From contig JADKBK010000038.1 of NCBI GenBank assembly GCA_016715075.1, positions 1-64,000 on the forward strand: DNA of 64,000 nt, written 5' to 3'. The DNA comes from Bacteroidales bacterium. Lineage in GTDB: Bacteria; Bacteroidota; Bacteroidia; Bacteroidales; VadinHA17. The notes under the pieces were generated by a model that made no database searches, was not told the DNA's origin, and worked only from the letters and a program-made list of their open reading frames with translations. The translations under genes were made by a program, and so were the position numbers. This document shows, in pieces, positions 1 through 7,977 of this stretch; positions within the stretch are counted from its first letter, which is position 1; every line of letters begins with the position of its first letter.

Positions 1-1656
1 GATAGCTCTAAAATCCGCAAGTTAGATTTTTAAATGAATTTTGTAAAAAGTGAAGACTATTTTTAACTGGTTAGGGCAGTACAATTTTGAAAAAAGCCTG
101 AGTTATCATCGGCATTTCTTTACAAATTCGAGATACATGTTGGTATTATAGATGATTATTCTTTTTTTGGATATATCTCGCCCATATCACTTATTGTACT
201 TAAATATTGGAATTACTACTTGATTAGCGGCTGTTTCTTCTATGTTGAAGTTTAATTTACCATAAATTTCAGATAGATTTGTCTCGTCGTTTTAATCCAT
301 TCTGATGGCAATATAATAAACCGGAATAGGAACTTCTTAACTCTAAACATGTAGGTTTTATTGGCTGATTTATTTTTTGAAGTATTTGATAATATAATGA
401 TATAAATTTCTGCAAATAGCTGTATATATAAGAATACGGTATTTTGGTTTAGCCTTGAGAAAGGCATGTCTCCATCCAAAGTCATTTTAAGTGTCAAACT
501 GCTTTTCCATATTCCCACGGTGGTTGTAAGAATGACCGACCTCTTGCGGCTCCTACTCTTTATTATTTGTGAGTTAGCCTGGTATTCAATGATCCGGTGT
601 AAAAGGTTCTAGTTGTCCATCATTATTTGGCTTTCTTTTCACTACCAATCTATATTCCTTTGGGGCCGTTTTCTTGTCATCACTGGACTGTTGTCGGAAA
701 GGGATAATGGTTATTTCCCCTATTTCCATCGTTCCAGTAGTATCTGGAGATAGATGGCTCCCACTGCTGATATGATACGGATAAGTATTTTCCACATAAC
801 TATTCCTACACCAATGTAGAAGTTATTCCACCTTCTTAGTCAGAAGTTTTATAACATCGAATTGATACGAAGCAGCGTCTGCTCTAAAGTGGTCGCTTTC
901 TTGTCCCTATTAATCTGGAATAATTGAAATATACGATCTAAAGTTTCTCGATCTGAAACTGACTTTTGCATCACTGTTAACATTCCGTTTTCAATATAAA
1001 GATGCACCTGTTGTTCATTAATGGGCACAAACACCTAGTTGATATCGGGGTTTCCTTTTTTATAAGTCATTTTACTGTCACTTTTCTCATTAAATATGAT
1101 AGTATTATCTTAATCAATGGTAAGTTCTTTGGCATCAAAAAACGCAAACTTTTCAAGTAATGCCAACATTTAGTCTTCCTAATAACTTCTGGTTCGTGTT
1201 GTAGGTATGATCAACTTTTCCTCGTTTTGTGTGCGGCAAATCTGGTTGTTGTCCTGTAGCAGCCCTTTAGTCTTCTTAAAACCGTATCCGGACTTGGCAA
1301 ATTAACAAAGGGATTATTGTGAAAATGAGTCCTTTAAATGTATTTGTAAATGCTTCAATACAATCACCTCCACACATGAATACTTATGTTGAATTATATT
1401 ATATCTTTCCACTTATACTTGCTCTCTGATTGTTTAATCCTGGAAAAGATTGATTGAAGATGTTATCAAGGTTCTTTCTTCCAGGTAGTCAACAAATTTA
1501 TTCCCCCAAATGCGGAAATTGGCTTGAAATTTTGTACTTTTTCATCGCTGGTATTTTGTGCAACACCAATTTAGGTGAAAATACCTTGGCTGTAAGACTT
1601 TCATCTGTAAATTTTACAGCTTTTTTAACATCAACCTGCGGATATTAGGAGCTATC
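1..1656 (-). mobile_element. Degenerate IS1380-family insertion sequence
   Basis: The element carries a decayed IS1380-type transposase on the minus strand. Its outer ends form an imperfect inverted repeat: bases 1-27 start GATAGCTC and continue through a TCCGCA block, and the reverse complement of about 1629-1656 starts GATAGCTC and has the same TCCGCA block. A length of about 1.66 kb is normal for IS1380 elements. Directly beyond 1656 the sequence resumes in the middle of an attC-like repeat (compare 2600-2732), so the IS was inserted into that repeat. The window starts flush with the outer IS end, so a target duplication cannot be checked. Bases 1-251 hold no gene; they are the IS tail behind the transposase stop. 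Confidence 0.75.
252..1545 (-). pseudogene. IS1380-family transposase, multiply frameshifted
   Basis: Reading the minus strand from an ATG at 1545 gives a protein that changes frame several times but matches IS1380-type transposases in order. It has an N-terminal MKKYKI-like start, a GGDCIE motif (about 1370), an SPDTVLRRLKGL segment (about 1280), DRETLDRIFQLFQ (about 950), YRLVVKRKPNNDGQ (about 650), MPFSRLNQNTVFL (about 450) and a basic C-terminus with WIKTTRQ (about 270). The span corresponds to about 430 residues, the usual length for the family. In-frame stops and several frameshifts mean it cannot make an active transposase. Short open frames at 252-518, 586-795 and 849-1034 are pieces of it; the plus-strand frame at 1454-1648 is only its shadow. 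Confidence 0.8.
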
Positions 1657-1782
1657 GGGATGCAAAAAAATTGCGCCATGGTGTCTTGCACGCCGGGACA
1701 ACTTCTCGGCTAAAGAACCGGGACCAGTAACCGGCGTGACTTCGCCACCAACGCTTTCTGCTCATACCCGCAACCGTTAGCA
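1657..1782 (+). repeat. attC-like site S1 (type a), right half only
   Basis: This stretch matches the right half of the 250-bp repeats at 2483 and 7979, including the ATGGTGTCTTGCACGCCGGG segment and the closing GCTCATACCCGCAACCGTTAG. The left half is missing because the IS1380 element ends at about 1656. The following cassette begins at GTTAG, 1776. Confidence 0.75.
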
Positions 1783-1824
1783 ATAAGCCTGAGAAACATA
1801 CCTGCATGACAATTATAAAATGAT

Positions 1825-1832
1825 TATCTTTG
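1825..1832 (+). promoter_or_regulatory. TAnnTTTG promoter box before mntA/hepT cassette
   Basis: TATCTTTG fits the Bacteroidota -7 consensus TAnnTTTG. It ends 4 bases before the ATG at 1837, so the transcript would be nearly leaderless. No clear -33 TTTG is seen at the usual distance. Confidence 0.4.
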
Positions 1833-1836
1833 AGTT

Positions 1837-2172
1837 ATGATAATTCGGGACCAAATATCGAAAAAGAAAAATGACTTTGTTCTGTTATGCAAGACACATA
1901 ACGTAAAGTATTTATATGCTTTTGGTTCATCCGTAGACGAAAGATTTGACCCGAAAACAAGTGATATTGATCTGCTAGTAGAAATAGATTCACCAGATCC
2001 AATTGACCGTGGAGAAAAACTCTTATCATTATGGGACTTATTTGAAAACTTTTTCAATCGTAAGGTAGATTTACTGACTGAATCATCAATCCATAATCCA
2101 TATTTAAAGAGCAGTATAGAATCAACAAAAGTCTTAATTTATGACGGATCAGGGAAAAAAGTTTCTATCTGA
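1837..2172 (+). CDS. mntA: MntA-like nucleotidyltransferase antitoxin
   Basis: This 111-residue protein is a minimal nucleotidyltransferase of the MntA family, the antitoxin of MntA/HepT modules. The nucleotide-binding signature is visible as FGSSVDERFDPKTSDIDLLV around residues 29-48: the GS pair, then the catalytic D-x-D (SDID). Characterised family members transfer AMP to a tyrosine of the HepT toxin and so neutralise it; that activity is inferred here. The gene overlaps the downstream hepT by 32 bases, which implies coupled translation. It is the first gene of a cassette bounded by S1 and S2. The ATG at 1837 was chosen because a TAnnTTTG box lies just upstream. Confidence 0.85.
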   Translation: MIIRDQISKKKNDFVLLCKTHNVKYLYAFGSSVDERFDPKTSDIDLLVEIDSPDPIDRGEKLLSLWDLFENFFNRKVDLLTESSIHNPYLKSSIESTKVLIYDGSGKKVSI

Positions 2173-2470
2173 CATTCTTCAAGCTATCGAATTTATTGAA
2201 TCTTTTGTCGTTGATATTAAGGATTTTGACAACTATTTGACTGATAAAAAAACTCAAAGTGCCGTTGAACGACAATTAGGAATAATTGGAGAAGCTCTAA
2301 ACAAATTTGAAAAACTATTTCCTGAATCGCAGATCTCAAATTCCAGAAAAATAGTTGGCTTTAGAAATAGACTTATTCACACCTATGACTCGGTTGATCC
2401 TTCAATGGTTTGGGCCATTATTAAAAATCACATTGGACCTCTTAAAGATGAGGTAAAATCAAAAATCTAA
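2141..2470 (+). CDS. hepT: HepT-like HEPN ribonuclease toxin
   Basis: A 109-residue HEPN-domain protein of the HepT type. Near residues 79-86 it has RNRLIHTY, which contains the catalytic R-x4-H of HEPN nucleases and the following Y of the R-x4-H-x-Y motif that MntA modifies in studied pairs. RNA cleavage as the toxic activity is known for the family and inferred here. The reading frame is intact, unlike the second hepT of the window (5207-5542). It ends 12 bases before the next attC-like site, typical for the last gene of a cassette. Confidence 0.85.
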   Translation: MTDQGKKFLSDILQAIEFIESFVVDIKDFDNYLTDKKTQSAVERQLGIIGEALNKFEKLFPESQISNSRKIVGFRNRLIHTYDSVDPSMVWAIIKNHIGPLKDEVKSKI

Positions 2471-2482
2471 ATAAGGCCTATT

Positions 2483-2732
2483 GCTAACAGCGGGTATAAG
2501 CAAAAAGCTTCCCGCCGTGCGGGACAGGTAGTCACAATTTTTGCATCGCACTTTGACAATTTTATCATGACACCAAACTTTTCTGCCGTTTACCAGTTTC
2601 GGAAACCGTGATGGCAAAAATTGCGCCATGGTGTCTTGCACGCCGGGACAGATTCTCGGCTAAAGTACCGGGACCGGTGGCCGGCGTGACTTCGCCACCA
2701 ACGCTTTCTGCTCATACCCGCAACCGTTAGCA
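2483..2732 (+). repeat. attC-like site S2 (type a), 250 bp
   Basis: The outer arms are CTAACA-GCGGGTAT-A-AGC on the left and GCT-C-ATACCCGC-AACC-GTTAG on the right, which pair except for a one-base left spacer against a four-base right spacer. Inner arms also pair: CAATTTTTGC with GCAAAAATTG, and TGACACCA with TGGTGTC. The preceding 15 bases (2474-2488) are the reverse complement of the cassette start at 1776-1790 with one mismatch. It closes the first MntA/HepT cassette. Confidence 0.75.
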
Positions 2733-2790
2733 AACATTTTAGACGGCTCCAAATTAGAATGATGACAGTGAATTATTATAGGAAATATCA

Positions 2791-3198
2791 ATGGATTTTA
2801 TTGCGATTTTATTCATTCTTGTCGCTTGCAGCTTTGACCAAGTTGAAAAAGATACCCCGACTTTCTAAGTGCCGACAAAGATGGAATTTTTAAAAAGGTT
2901 GGATACCCCAGACTTAACAAATAAATCAATGTCTTGACATTTTCTTAAGGACCAACCTTGATTTAAACACATGTATTTTTAGTTATAAATTACCACAGAC
3001 TGACATTGAAGCATTAACTAGTTCAAACCTTTTGACTTCTGTTAATTTGCATCACCTACCGGCACAAAAATTCCAAAATGGTGGATTAATTCAGTAGATA
3101 AATTGGAATGCTATATTTATAAAACTCATGACCCCAGATATACAGTTTGTTTAGCATTCGATCACGAAAGCAATAAAGTACTGGGATGGATTAATTAA
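2791..3198 (+). pseudogene. Decayed small lipoprotein-like gene
   Basis: An ATG at 2791 opens a lipoprotein-type signal sequence (MDFIAILFILVACSF; lipobox-like LVAC), but a stop follows within 25 codons. The last part, read in one frame to a stop at 3196-3198, encodes a protein-like segment (WWINSVDKLECYIYKTHDPR and onward, ending GWIN). Between them the frame changes repeatedly. It is the sole cargo of the cassette that begins at 2726 and whose end is the collapsed site at 3198-3231. I do not recognise the family. The several frame changes point to real decay or to several sequencing errors. Confidence 0.45.
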
Positions 3199-3231
3199 AA
3201 ACGTTTGCTAAAAAGGAGTTAGCGTTTAGTG
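3198..3231 (+). repeat. Collapsed attC-like site between two cassettes
   Basis: Bases 3198-3212 (AAAACGTTTGCTAAA) are the reverse complement of the upstream cassette start at 2726-2740 with 13/15 matches. Bases 3218-3231 (GTTAGCGTTTAGTG) are the reverse complement of the end of the following cassette at 3654-3667 with 13/14 matches. So two cassette boundaries meet here with only five bases between them. The palindrome that should separate them has been deleted. Confidence 0.6.
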
Positions 3232-3272
3232 TAAAACAATATTGCTCCTTCAATAATTCTAACTAAAACAAC

Positions 3273-3652
3273 ATGGATCCCTATTCCTTCTTATATTGTA
3301 GTATTTATAGATTCCTTGAAAATAAAACTCAAGAAAAGGATAGAATTTCATTTGCGGTTCAATCTTTATTACCCTAGCATTAATTATTTATCTCGTCATA
3401 AAATTTATAGTAATTAAAACAGGATTCCAATTAGCACTAGATCTGAGATTAAACAAACTTTGTGTTGGAATAATTTTTACATTGATCTTCTACTTGACAA
3501 ATTACCTCCTATTTGACAGAAAAAATAGATACATAGATTTGTTAAATAAGTATACATTCATTTCAAGAGCAGGAAAAATATTACATTCTATTTTCTGGTT
3601 GATAGTTTTAATAACGCCATTAGTTTTGAATGTTTTATCAAAATTTAAATAA
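3273..3652 (+). pseudogene. Small membrane protein, one frameshift
   Basis: From the ATG at 3273 the frame reads MDPYSFLYCSIYRFLE and onward, then shifts near 3355. It continues with GSIFITLALIIYLVIKF and two more hydrophobic stretches to a stop at 3650-3652. Joined, the product is about 125 residues with three predicted membrane segments. I do not recognise a named family. It is the only gene of its cassette and ends directly at attC-like site S3. A single indel could be a sequencing error, so the gene may be functional. Confidence 0.5.
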
Positions 3653-3660
3653 ACACCAAA

Positions 3661-4023
3661 CGCTAACAGGCGGTATATGTAATTGGCTTCCGCCGAGCTA
3701 GGATCGAATGTAGATTTCAGGTTGCTTTGCAAAGCGGGGTTTAGATCGATCCTCGGTTGCCTGTGGCAGACCTTGACAGATCTGTAATGACCACAAAAAT
3801 CTCACGAGTTGCATTTCAACTATTTAGCAAGTTTATCTACCGGGACAACTTTCTGCCACCAAGACAGCATCTTAGGCCTGCCGTCCGACGCACAAGCTGT
3901 CATGGTTTTTGCAGGCAATCTAAATAGTTTACCGTGACACCGAACCTCTGCTCTCCCCGTGACTCTGCAAAACGGATGCCAGCGCTAAACAGACAGCAAC
4001 TGACATACCGCCAACCGTTGTGT
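3661..4023 (+). repeat. attC-like site S3 (type c), about 363 bp
   Basis: It opens CGCTAACAG-GCGGTAT and closes ATACCGCC-AACC-GTTGTG, again with a short left spacer and AACC on the right. Its interior is nearly the same as that of S6 (6973-7341), including a segment from GGATCGAATGTAGATTTCAG to CCTCGGTTGCCTG. At over 360 bp this type is far longer than canonical attC sites. Confidence 0.65.
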
Positions 4024-4120
4024 AGCATTAAGAAAACACAAAGACCTAAAATGATTTTAATTTGATTCATAAAATATGTGGAACTTGAGATACTTTCACC
4101 TAAAACCAAAAAGAATATTT

Positions 4121-4689
4121 ATGAAAAATATTTTTTCAACACATTATTACGATAATTCAAAAATAATGCATTCTAATCAATTAGAAGGTCTGGAACTTGC
4201 AGGCTTCACTCATCGATTTTTTGCCTTAGTAATTGATTTAATTTTACTTATTGTTATCTTGTATGCAATTGGAACTATACTTGACTATTTTAAATTAATC
4301 AATTTTGGCCTTACAATTGGAATAAGTTCCAACAATACCAGTAACATTCTACCCGAAGTAAATAATGGAATGCATATAATTGTACCTGAATATTTAAAAT
4401 AATAATTAAATTATTAATTCCTGTTTTATATTTTGGGTTAATTACATATTTGTACAATGGTTATACATTAGGTAAACGTATTTTTAAGATTAGAATCGTT
4501 TCAACTACTCATAATCATTTAACTCTTTGGCATTCAATCGAAAGATCAATTGGCTATTATGCTTCATCGTTAGAATTTGGTTTTGGATTTTTGCAATATT
4601 TTATTGATTATAATAGACGTACAGTCCATGATAGGATAGCAGAAACAATTGTTATTAAAATAAAAAAATTGTCAGTCCTATCAAAATAA
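4121..4689 (+). pseudogene. RDD-family membrane protein, one frameshift
   Basis: The first part (start ATG 4121) contains the RDD-type segment AGFTHRFFALVIDLILL, with the conserved R and D in the first membrane helix. After a frame change near 4395 the second part continues LIPVLYFGLITYLYNGYTLG, then KRIFKIRIV, and ends with NRRTVHDRIAETIVI, matching the conserved R-x-x-x-HD near the end of RDD domains. Together they form one protein of about 190 residues. RDD proteins are multi-pass inner-membrane proteins of mostly unknown role. An alternative upstream ATG at 4076 is in frame, but 4121 gives a better N-terminus. The indel is single, so the gene may be intact in the cell. Confidence 0.65.
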
Positions 4690-4715
4690 ATAACTGATTA
4701 AATAAAATAAACAAC

Positions 4716-4842
4716 CGCTAACAGCGTGTATAAGCCATTGCCGGGTGAGGGTTTGCGTAGGTTAGTTCACTTGGTTACCTTGTGCTAAATAGACCACAAA
4801 GCGCTCTGGCAACACAACGGCTCATACACGCGGACGTTAGGC
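4716..4842 (+). repeat. attC-like site S4 (type b), 127 bp
   Basis: This site has the classic size range of attC. The left arm is GCTAACA-GCGTGTAT-A-AGCC and the right arm is GGCT-C-ATACACGC-GGAC-GTTAGGC. The right core GTTAGGC matches the canonical attC core GTTRRRY exactly. The inner arms TTGCCGG and TGGCAA also pair partly. S10 is a second copy of this type. Confidence 0.75.
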
Positions 4843-4900
4843 ACAATTGTCAGTACCTTACGACATTACCGAGCATCTAACAAAATTCACTATTGTTTAC

Positions 4901-4908
4901 TAACTTTG
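4901..4908 (+). promoter_or_regulatory. TAnnTTTG promoter box before second mntA
   Basis: TAACTTTG fits the -7 consensus and ends 7 bases before the GTG start at 4916. The position again implies an almost leaderless transcript. Confidence 0.4.
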
Positions 4909-4915
4909 GGATGGC

Positions 4916-5218
4916 GTGAAAACTAGAGACCAAATATTGACCTTCCTCTCTCAAAACAAGAAATTGTTTCGAGACAAATTTCATATTGTTAGAATAGGCC
5001 TTTTTGGCTCCTATGCCCGTGGGGAGCAAAATTTGGATAGTGATATAGATTTGCTTGTAGAATTTGAGGATAACACCCAAGAACTATACGACCTTAAGCT
5101 GCAGATTAAGGACTTCTTTAGAGCTAGCCTTGGCATAGAGGTTGATATTTGCAGAGAAAAATATATCAAAGACAGAATTAAAAGCGCTATTCTTAAAGAG
5201 ACCGTCTATGCGGACTAA
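4916..5218 (+). CDS. mntA: MntA-like nucleotidyltransferase antitoxin (second copy)
   Basis: A 100-residue minimal nucleotidyltransferase with the motif FGSYARGEQNLDSDIDLLVE: GS, ten residues, then D-x-D. It is the expected antitoxin of the HEPN protein that follows and overlaps its start (ATG at 5207). Similarity to the first MntA (1837-2172) is confined to the family motifs, so the two cassettes are not recent duplicates. The GTG start is used because no ATG precedes the conserved region in frame and a TAnnTTTG box is close upstream. Confidence 0.8.
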   Translation: MKTRDQILTFLSQNKKLFRDKFHIVRIGLFGSYARGEQNLDSDIDLLVEFEDNTQELYDLKLQIKDFFRASLGIEVDICREKYIKDRIKSAILKETVYAD

Positions 5219-5542
5219 AGATCAACATTGTCTTGAAGCTTAATCGAATCCATAGACAGGATAATAGAATACACTGCCGGTTTTGAATCAGCCGATGATT
5301 TCAATAACGATCATCTGAATTTTGATGCCACAATGATGAATTTTGTTGTTATCGGAGAAATGGTAGACAAATTATCTGAGGACTTCAAGAAAACCAACTC
5401 ATCGGTTGAATGGAACAAAATTAAAGGATTTCGTAATATCGTTGCCCACGACTATTTCGGGATTGATGCTGAGGAAGTCTGGCAATTAATAAAAAATAAA
5501 ATACCAGATCTCAAATACGAGATCATTAAAATCCTTGACTAA
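5207..5542 (+). pseudogene. hepT: HepT-like HEPN toxin with one frameshift
   Basis: The gene starts at ATG 5207 inside the end of mntA (MRTKDQHCLEA). It then meets a stop because one T seems to be missing at about 5239-5241 (GCTTAATC where GCTTTAATC would keep the frame). In the corrected frame it continues ESIDRIIEYTAGFES to the HEPN motif RNIVAHDY, with the R-x4-H-x-Y signature, and ends at 5542; total about 112 residues. If the base is really missing, the cassette has an orphan antitoxin; if it is a sequencing error, the pair is intact. Confidence 0.7.
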
Positions 5543-5556
5543 TTAATAACAACTGT

Positions 5557-5836
5557 GCCTAACAGCGGGTATAAGCAAAAAGCTTCCCGCCGTGCGGGAC
5601 AGGTAGTCACAATTTTTGCTTGCTACCTTGACAGTTTTATAATGACACCAAACTTATTGCCGTTTACCAGTTTTGTAAACCGGGATTTGCCCGCCCGGCT
5701 GACCCCGGTCGGACGGGCAAAAATTGCGCCATGTTGTCTTGCACGCCATGACAGCTTCGCGGCTAAAGATCCGGGACCAGTAACCGGCGTGACTGCGCCG
5801 CCAACGCTTTCTCTTCATACCCGCAACCGGGGGCAA
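5557..5836 (+). repeat. attC-like site S5 (type a) with internal insertion
   Basis: It opens GCCTAACAGCGGGTATAAGC, whose GCCTAAC is a perfect canonical R'' core (RYYYAAC). It closes ATACCCGCAACC followed by GGGGGC, where the other copies have GTTAGC; the crossover dinucleotide TT is therefore altered. It carries a 36-bp palindrome at 5686-5721 that other type-a copies lack. Confidence 0.7.
5686..5721 (+). repeat. 36-bp GC-rich palindrome inserted in S5
   Basis: The arms TTTGCCCG and CGGGCAAA enclose further pairing CCGGCTGACC with a CCGGTCGG stretch, so almost the whole 36 bases fold on themselves. At this place the sister sites S2 and S7 have a short GATGGCAAA stretch. It looks like a REP/MITE-like short repeat that landed in the attC-like site. 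Confidence 0.5.
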
Positions 5837-5859
5837 TAATTTTTCAAACAAACAACCAT

Positions 5860-6966
5860 ATGAAAAATATTTTAGTAATTCTGAGTTTAACAATTGTATT
5901 GACGAATTGTACTAGAGTAGAAAAGATTGATTTTAAATGCGTTGCCAATAAATTCAAAGAGTATTCCAATAAGATTGAGAAAGTAGAATATAACATTCAA
6001 AATATTGATACTTTTTCTAACGGAGGTATAGTTTGGAATAATAGTGGTCTAGCATTTATTGAAAGGGATCGTAGTGATGAAATTTTTGGTTTCTCCTTTT
6101 ATGGGAAACGGAATGATATTCCCAAAGAATACATCTATGATAAAGGATTTTCATTTATAATTAATAATGAGAAAAAAGATTATACTATTGAAAAAGGAAA
6201 TTTTGGTTTCTTAGGCAGTCCAGGAGGACAAATGATTTCACCTAATATTTTCTATCTTGATTCTATATATAAAACTGTTGAAATATTAAAAGATGAAGGA
6301 TATTACGTATTAAAGTTTCAATTCGAGAATGATACGGTTTACAATGTGACTGATAGGTATAAAATAGTTAAGTTAAAAAAGGATAATTTCTTTCCGGATG
6401 AACTTGTTCAAACCTATAAAATATTAGGCAATAAAACTGTGATACAGCTTATTTTGAGCGATATAAAAATCAATGACCAGATTCAGACATCAATTCAAGA
6501 TTATAAAAGCAAACTAATAGATTTCGATATCATTCAGCCGGAAAAGATTTCAGAGAATAAAATACTTCGACTAAAATACCCTCCCATCAGTTTATCAAAT
6601 CTTTTAAATGAGAGCGATACCATTTATCTGAAAATAAATAAGCTAACCTTAGTAGATTTTTGGGAAGTCTGGTGTGGACACTGTATTGCTTCTTTTCCAA
6701 AGGTAGAAGAGCTCAAAAAGAAATATATGGACCAACTTCAAGTAATAGGTATCGTAACACAAGACAAGGGAAATGCAATTAAACTCATAAAGGCCAAGGC
6801 AATAACTTTTACAAATTTACTTGGTAATAATGAGTTGCTAAAAATCTATAACGTAAATAGCTTTCCTAGATACTTTTTGATTGACAACAAAGGTATTGTC
6901 CAAAAGGAATATTTTGGATTTTCAGATCAAATAGAGAAAGATATAAAGGGAATGATAATAAATTAA
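5860..6966 (+). CDS. TlpA-like thioredoxin-fold lipoprotein
   Basis: A 368-residue protein with a lipoprotein signal (MKNILVILSLTIVLTNC; lipobox LTNC, lipidation at C17). About 240 residues without a recognised domain follow, then a C-terminal thioredoxin-like domain with WCGHC at residues 271-275. The two cysteines of CGHC fit a redox-active pair, and the cis-Pro region is SFPRYFLIDNKG. The arrangement resembles Bacteroidota TlpA/AhpC-type lipoproteins that act on disulfides at the periplasmic side of a membrane; the substrate is unknown. The gene is the sole cargo of the cassette between S5 and S6 and is intact. RBS and promoter are not obvious. Confidence 0.8.
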   Translation: MKNILVILSLTIVLTNCTRVEKIDFKCVANKFKEYSNKIEKVEYNIQNIDTFSNGGIVWNNSGLAFIERDRSDEIFGFSFYGKRNDIPKEYIYDKGFSFIINNEKKDYTIEKGNFGFLGSPGGQMISPNIFYLDSIYKTVEILKDEGYYVLKFQFENDTVYNVTDRYKIVKLKKDNFFPDELVQTYKILGNKTVIQLILSDIKINDQIQTSIQDYKSKLIDFDIIQPEKISENKILRLKYPPISLSNLLNESDTIYLKINKLTLVDFWEVWCGHCIASFPKVEELKKKYMDQLQVIGIVTQDKGNAIKLIKAKAITFTNLLGNNELLKIYNVNSFPRYFLIDNKGIVQKEYFGFSDQIEKDIKGMIIN

Positions 6967-6972
6967 AACTAT

Positions 6973-7341
6973 TGCCAACAGCCGGTATATGTAATTGGCT
7001 TCGCCAAGCTCGGATCGAATGTAGATTTCAGGTTGCTTTGCAAAGCGGGGTTTAGATCGATCCTCGGTTGCCTGCGTCAGGCCTTGACAGATTTGTAATC
7101 ACCCCAAACATCTCACGAGTTACATTTGAATCCCTTAGCATGTTTATCTACCGGGACAAATTCCTGTCACCAAGACAGCATCTTAGGCCTGCCGGCCAGC
7201 GCGCATGCTTCCATGGTTTTTTGCCGCTGCCATTTAGCAACTTTATCGTGACAAGACAATTTCTGCCCTTTACCTGGATTTGGCAAAAAACCATTCCAGC
7301 GCTAAACAGACGGCAACTACACATACCGCCAACCGTTGTGG
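6973..7341 (+). repeat. attC-like site S6 (type c), about 369 bp
   Basis: It opens GCCAACAG-CCGGTATATGT and closes ACATACCGCC-AACC-GTTGTG. The interior closely matches S3 over several hundred bases. TATTGCCAAC (6970-6979) is the reverse complement of the cassette start at 5829-5838 except for the two altered crossover bases there. Confidence 0.7.
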
Positions 7342-7410
7342 TTAATTGCTCCACCAAACGACGCCTTTTCTTTAGATAATGGCTTAGGACTATAAATGCA
7401 AAGAAATCTG

Positions 7411-7418
7411 TAAATTTG
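7411..7418 (+). promoter_or_regulatory. TAnnTTTG promoter box before ParE-type pair
   Basis: TAAATTTG fits the Bacteroidota -7 consensus and lies 15 bases before the ATG at 7434. No -33 element is evident. Confidence 0.4.
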
Positions 7419-7433
7419 TAAAAAAAAATAATC

Positions 7434-7669
7434 ATGACTACTGTCGAGATTAGGCATAATATATCAGAGAAACTATCACAAATCGACGATATATCATTTT
7501 TGAAAGCGATCATGACGATTGTGGAATCTAAAGTGAAAGAAGATACTTATAAACTTTCTGATTTTCAAAAGGAAAGAATTGAATCTGGCGTGAACAAAAG
7601 AAAAAAGGCCAGACAATTTCTGATAGTGCTTTACAAAAAGATGTGCGTCAATGGCTAAGTTCAAAGTAG
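7434..7669 (+). pseudogene. Antitoxin partner of ParE-like toxin, C-terminal frameshift
   Basis: The open frame (MTTVEIRHNISEKLSQIDDI and onward) would run to 7658 with an odd C-terminus. Adding one A in the run at about 7598-7604 restores a normal ending, KGQTISDSALQKDVRQWLSS with a stop at 7667-7669, which overlaps the toxin start at 7651. The length (78 residues) and position directly before a ParE toxin mark it as the antitoxin; the exact antitoxin family is not certain. It is likely intact if the missing A is a sequencing error. Confidence 0.6.
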
Positions 7670-7965
7670 AATGGTCTATTGAAGCAAAATTTGATTTGCT
7701 TGATATACTTGATTTCTACATTAAACGCAACCAATCGGCCGTTTACAGCAATAAATTGAACTCAAAAATTTCCAAGACTATTAAACTATTAAGTCAAAAT
7801 CCATCAATAGGGATAAAGACGGAGATAGAATCAGTTAGAGCCTTAATCACCGGCGACTATCAATTTGTTTACGAAATCATTGATGATATAATCCTCATAA
7901 TTATGATATGGGATTGTCGTAGAGATCCTGAGGATAAAATAATTGATTTCCGTATTAAGCATTAA
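7651..7965 (+). CDS. ParE/RelE-superfamily toxin
   Basis: A 104-residue protein with the ParE/RelE fold pattern. It has an N-terminal strand KVEWSIEAKFDLLDIL, a helix pair, QNPSIGIKT, then RALITGDYQFVYEI and the C-terminal IWDCRRDPEDK, which corresponds to the WD-x-R-x-P signature of Bacteroidota ParE-like toxins. Whether it poisons gyrase (ParE) or cleaves mRNA (RelE) cannot be told from the sequence. It overlaps its antitoxin, and its stop lies 12 bases before the start of site S7. Start ATG 7651. Confidence 0.8.
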   Translation: MAKFKVEWSIEAKFDLLDILDFYIKRNQSAVYSNKLNSKISKTIKLLSQNPSIGIKTEIESVRALITGDYQFVYEIIDDIILIIMIWDCRRDPEDKIIDFRIKH

Positions 7966-7977
7966 AATAGCAACTAA

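Noticed and set aside
1454..1648. Plus-strand open frame of 64 residues
   Set aside because: Lies antisense over the N-terminal end of the IS1380 transposase remnant and the IS terminal repeat.
5555..5893. Open frames on both strands across the site at 5557-5836
   Set aside because: They lie within the attC-like palindrome S5; the same happens at S6 and S7. The palindrome explains them.
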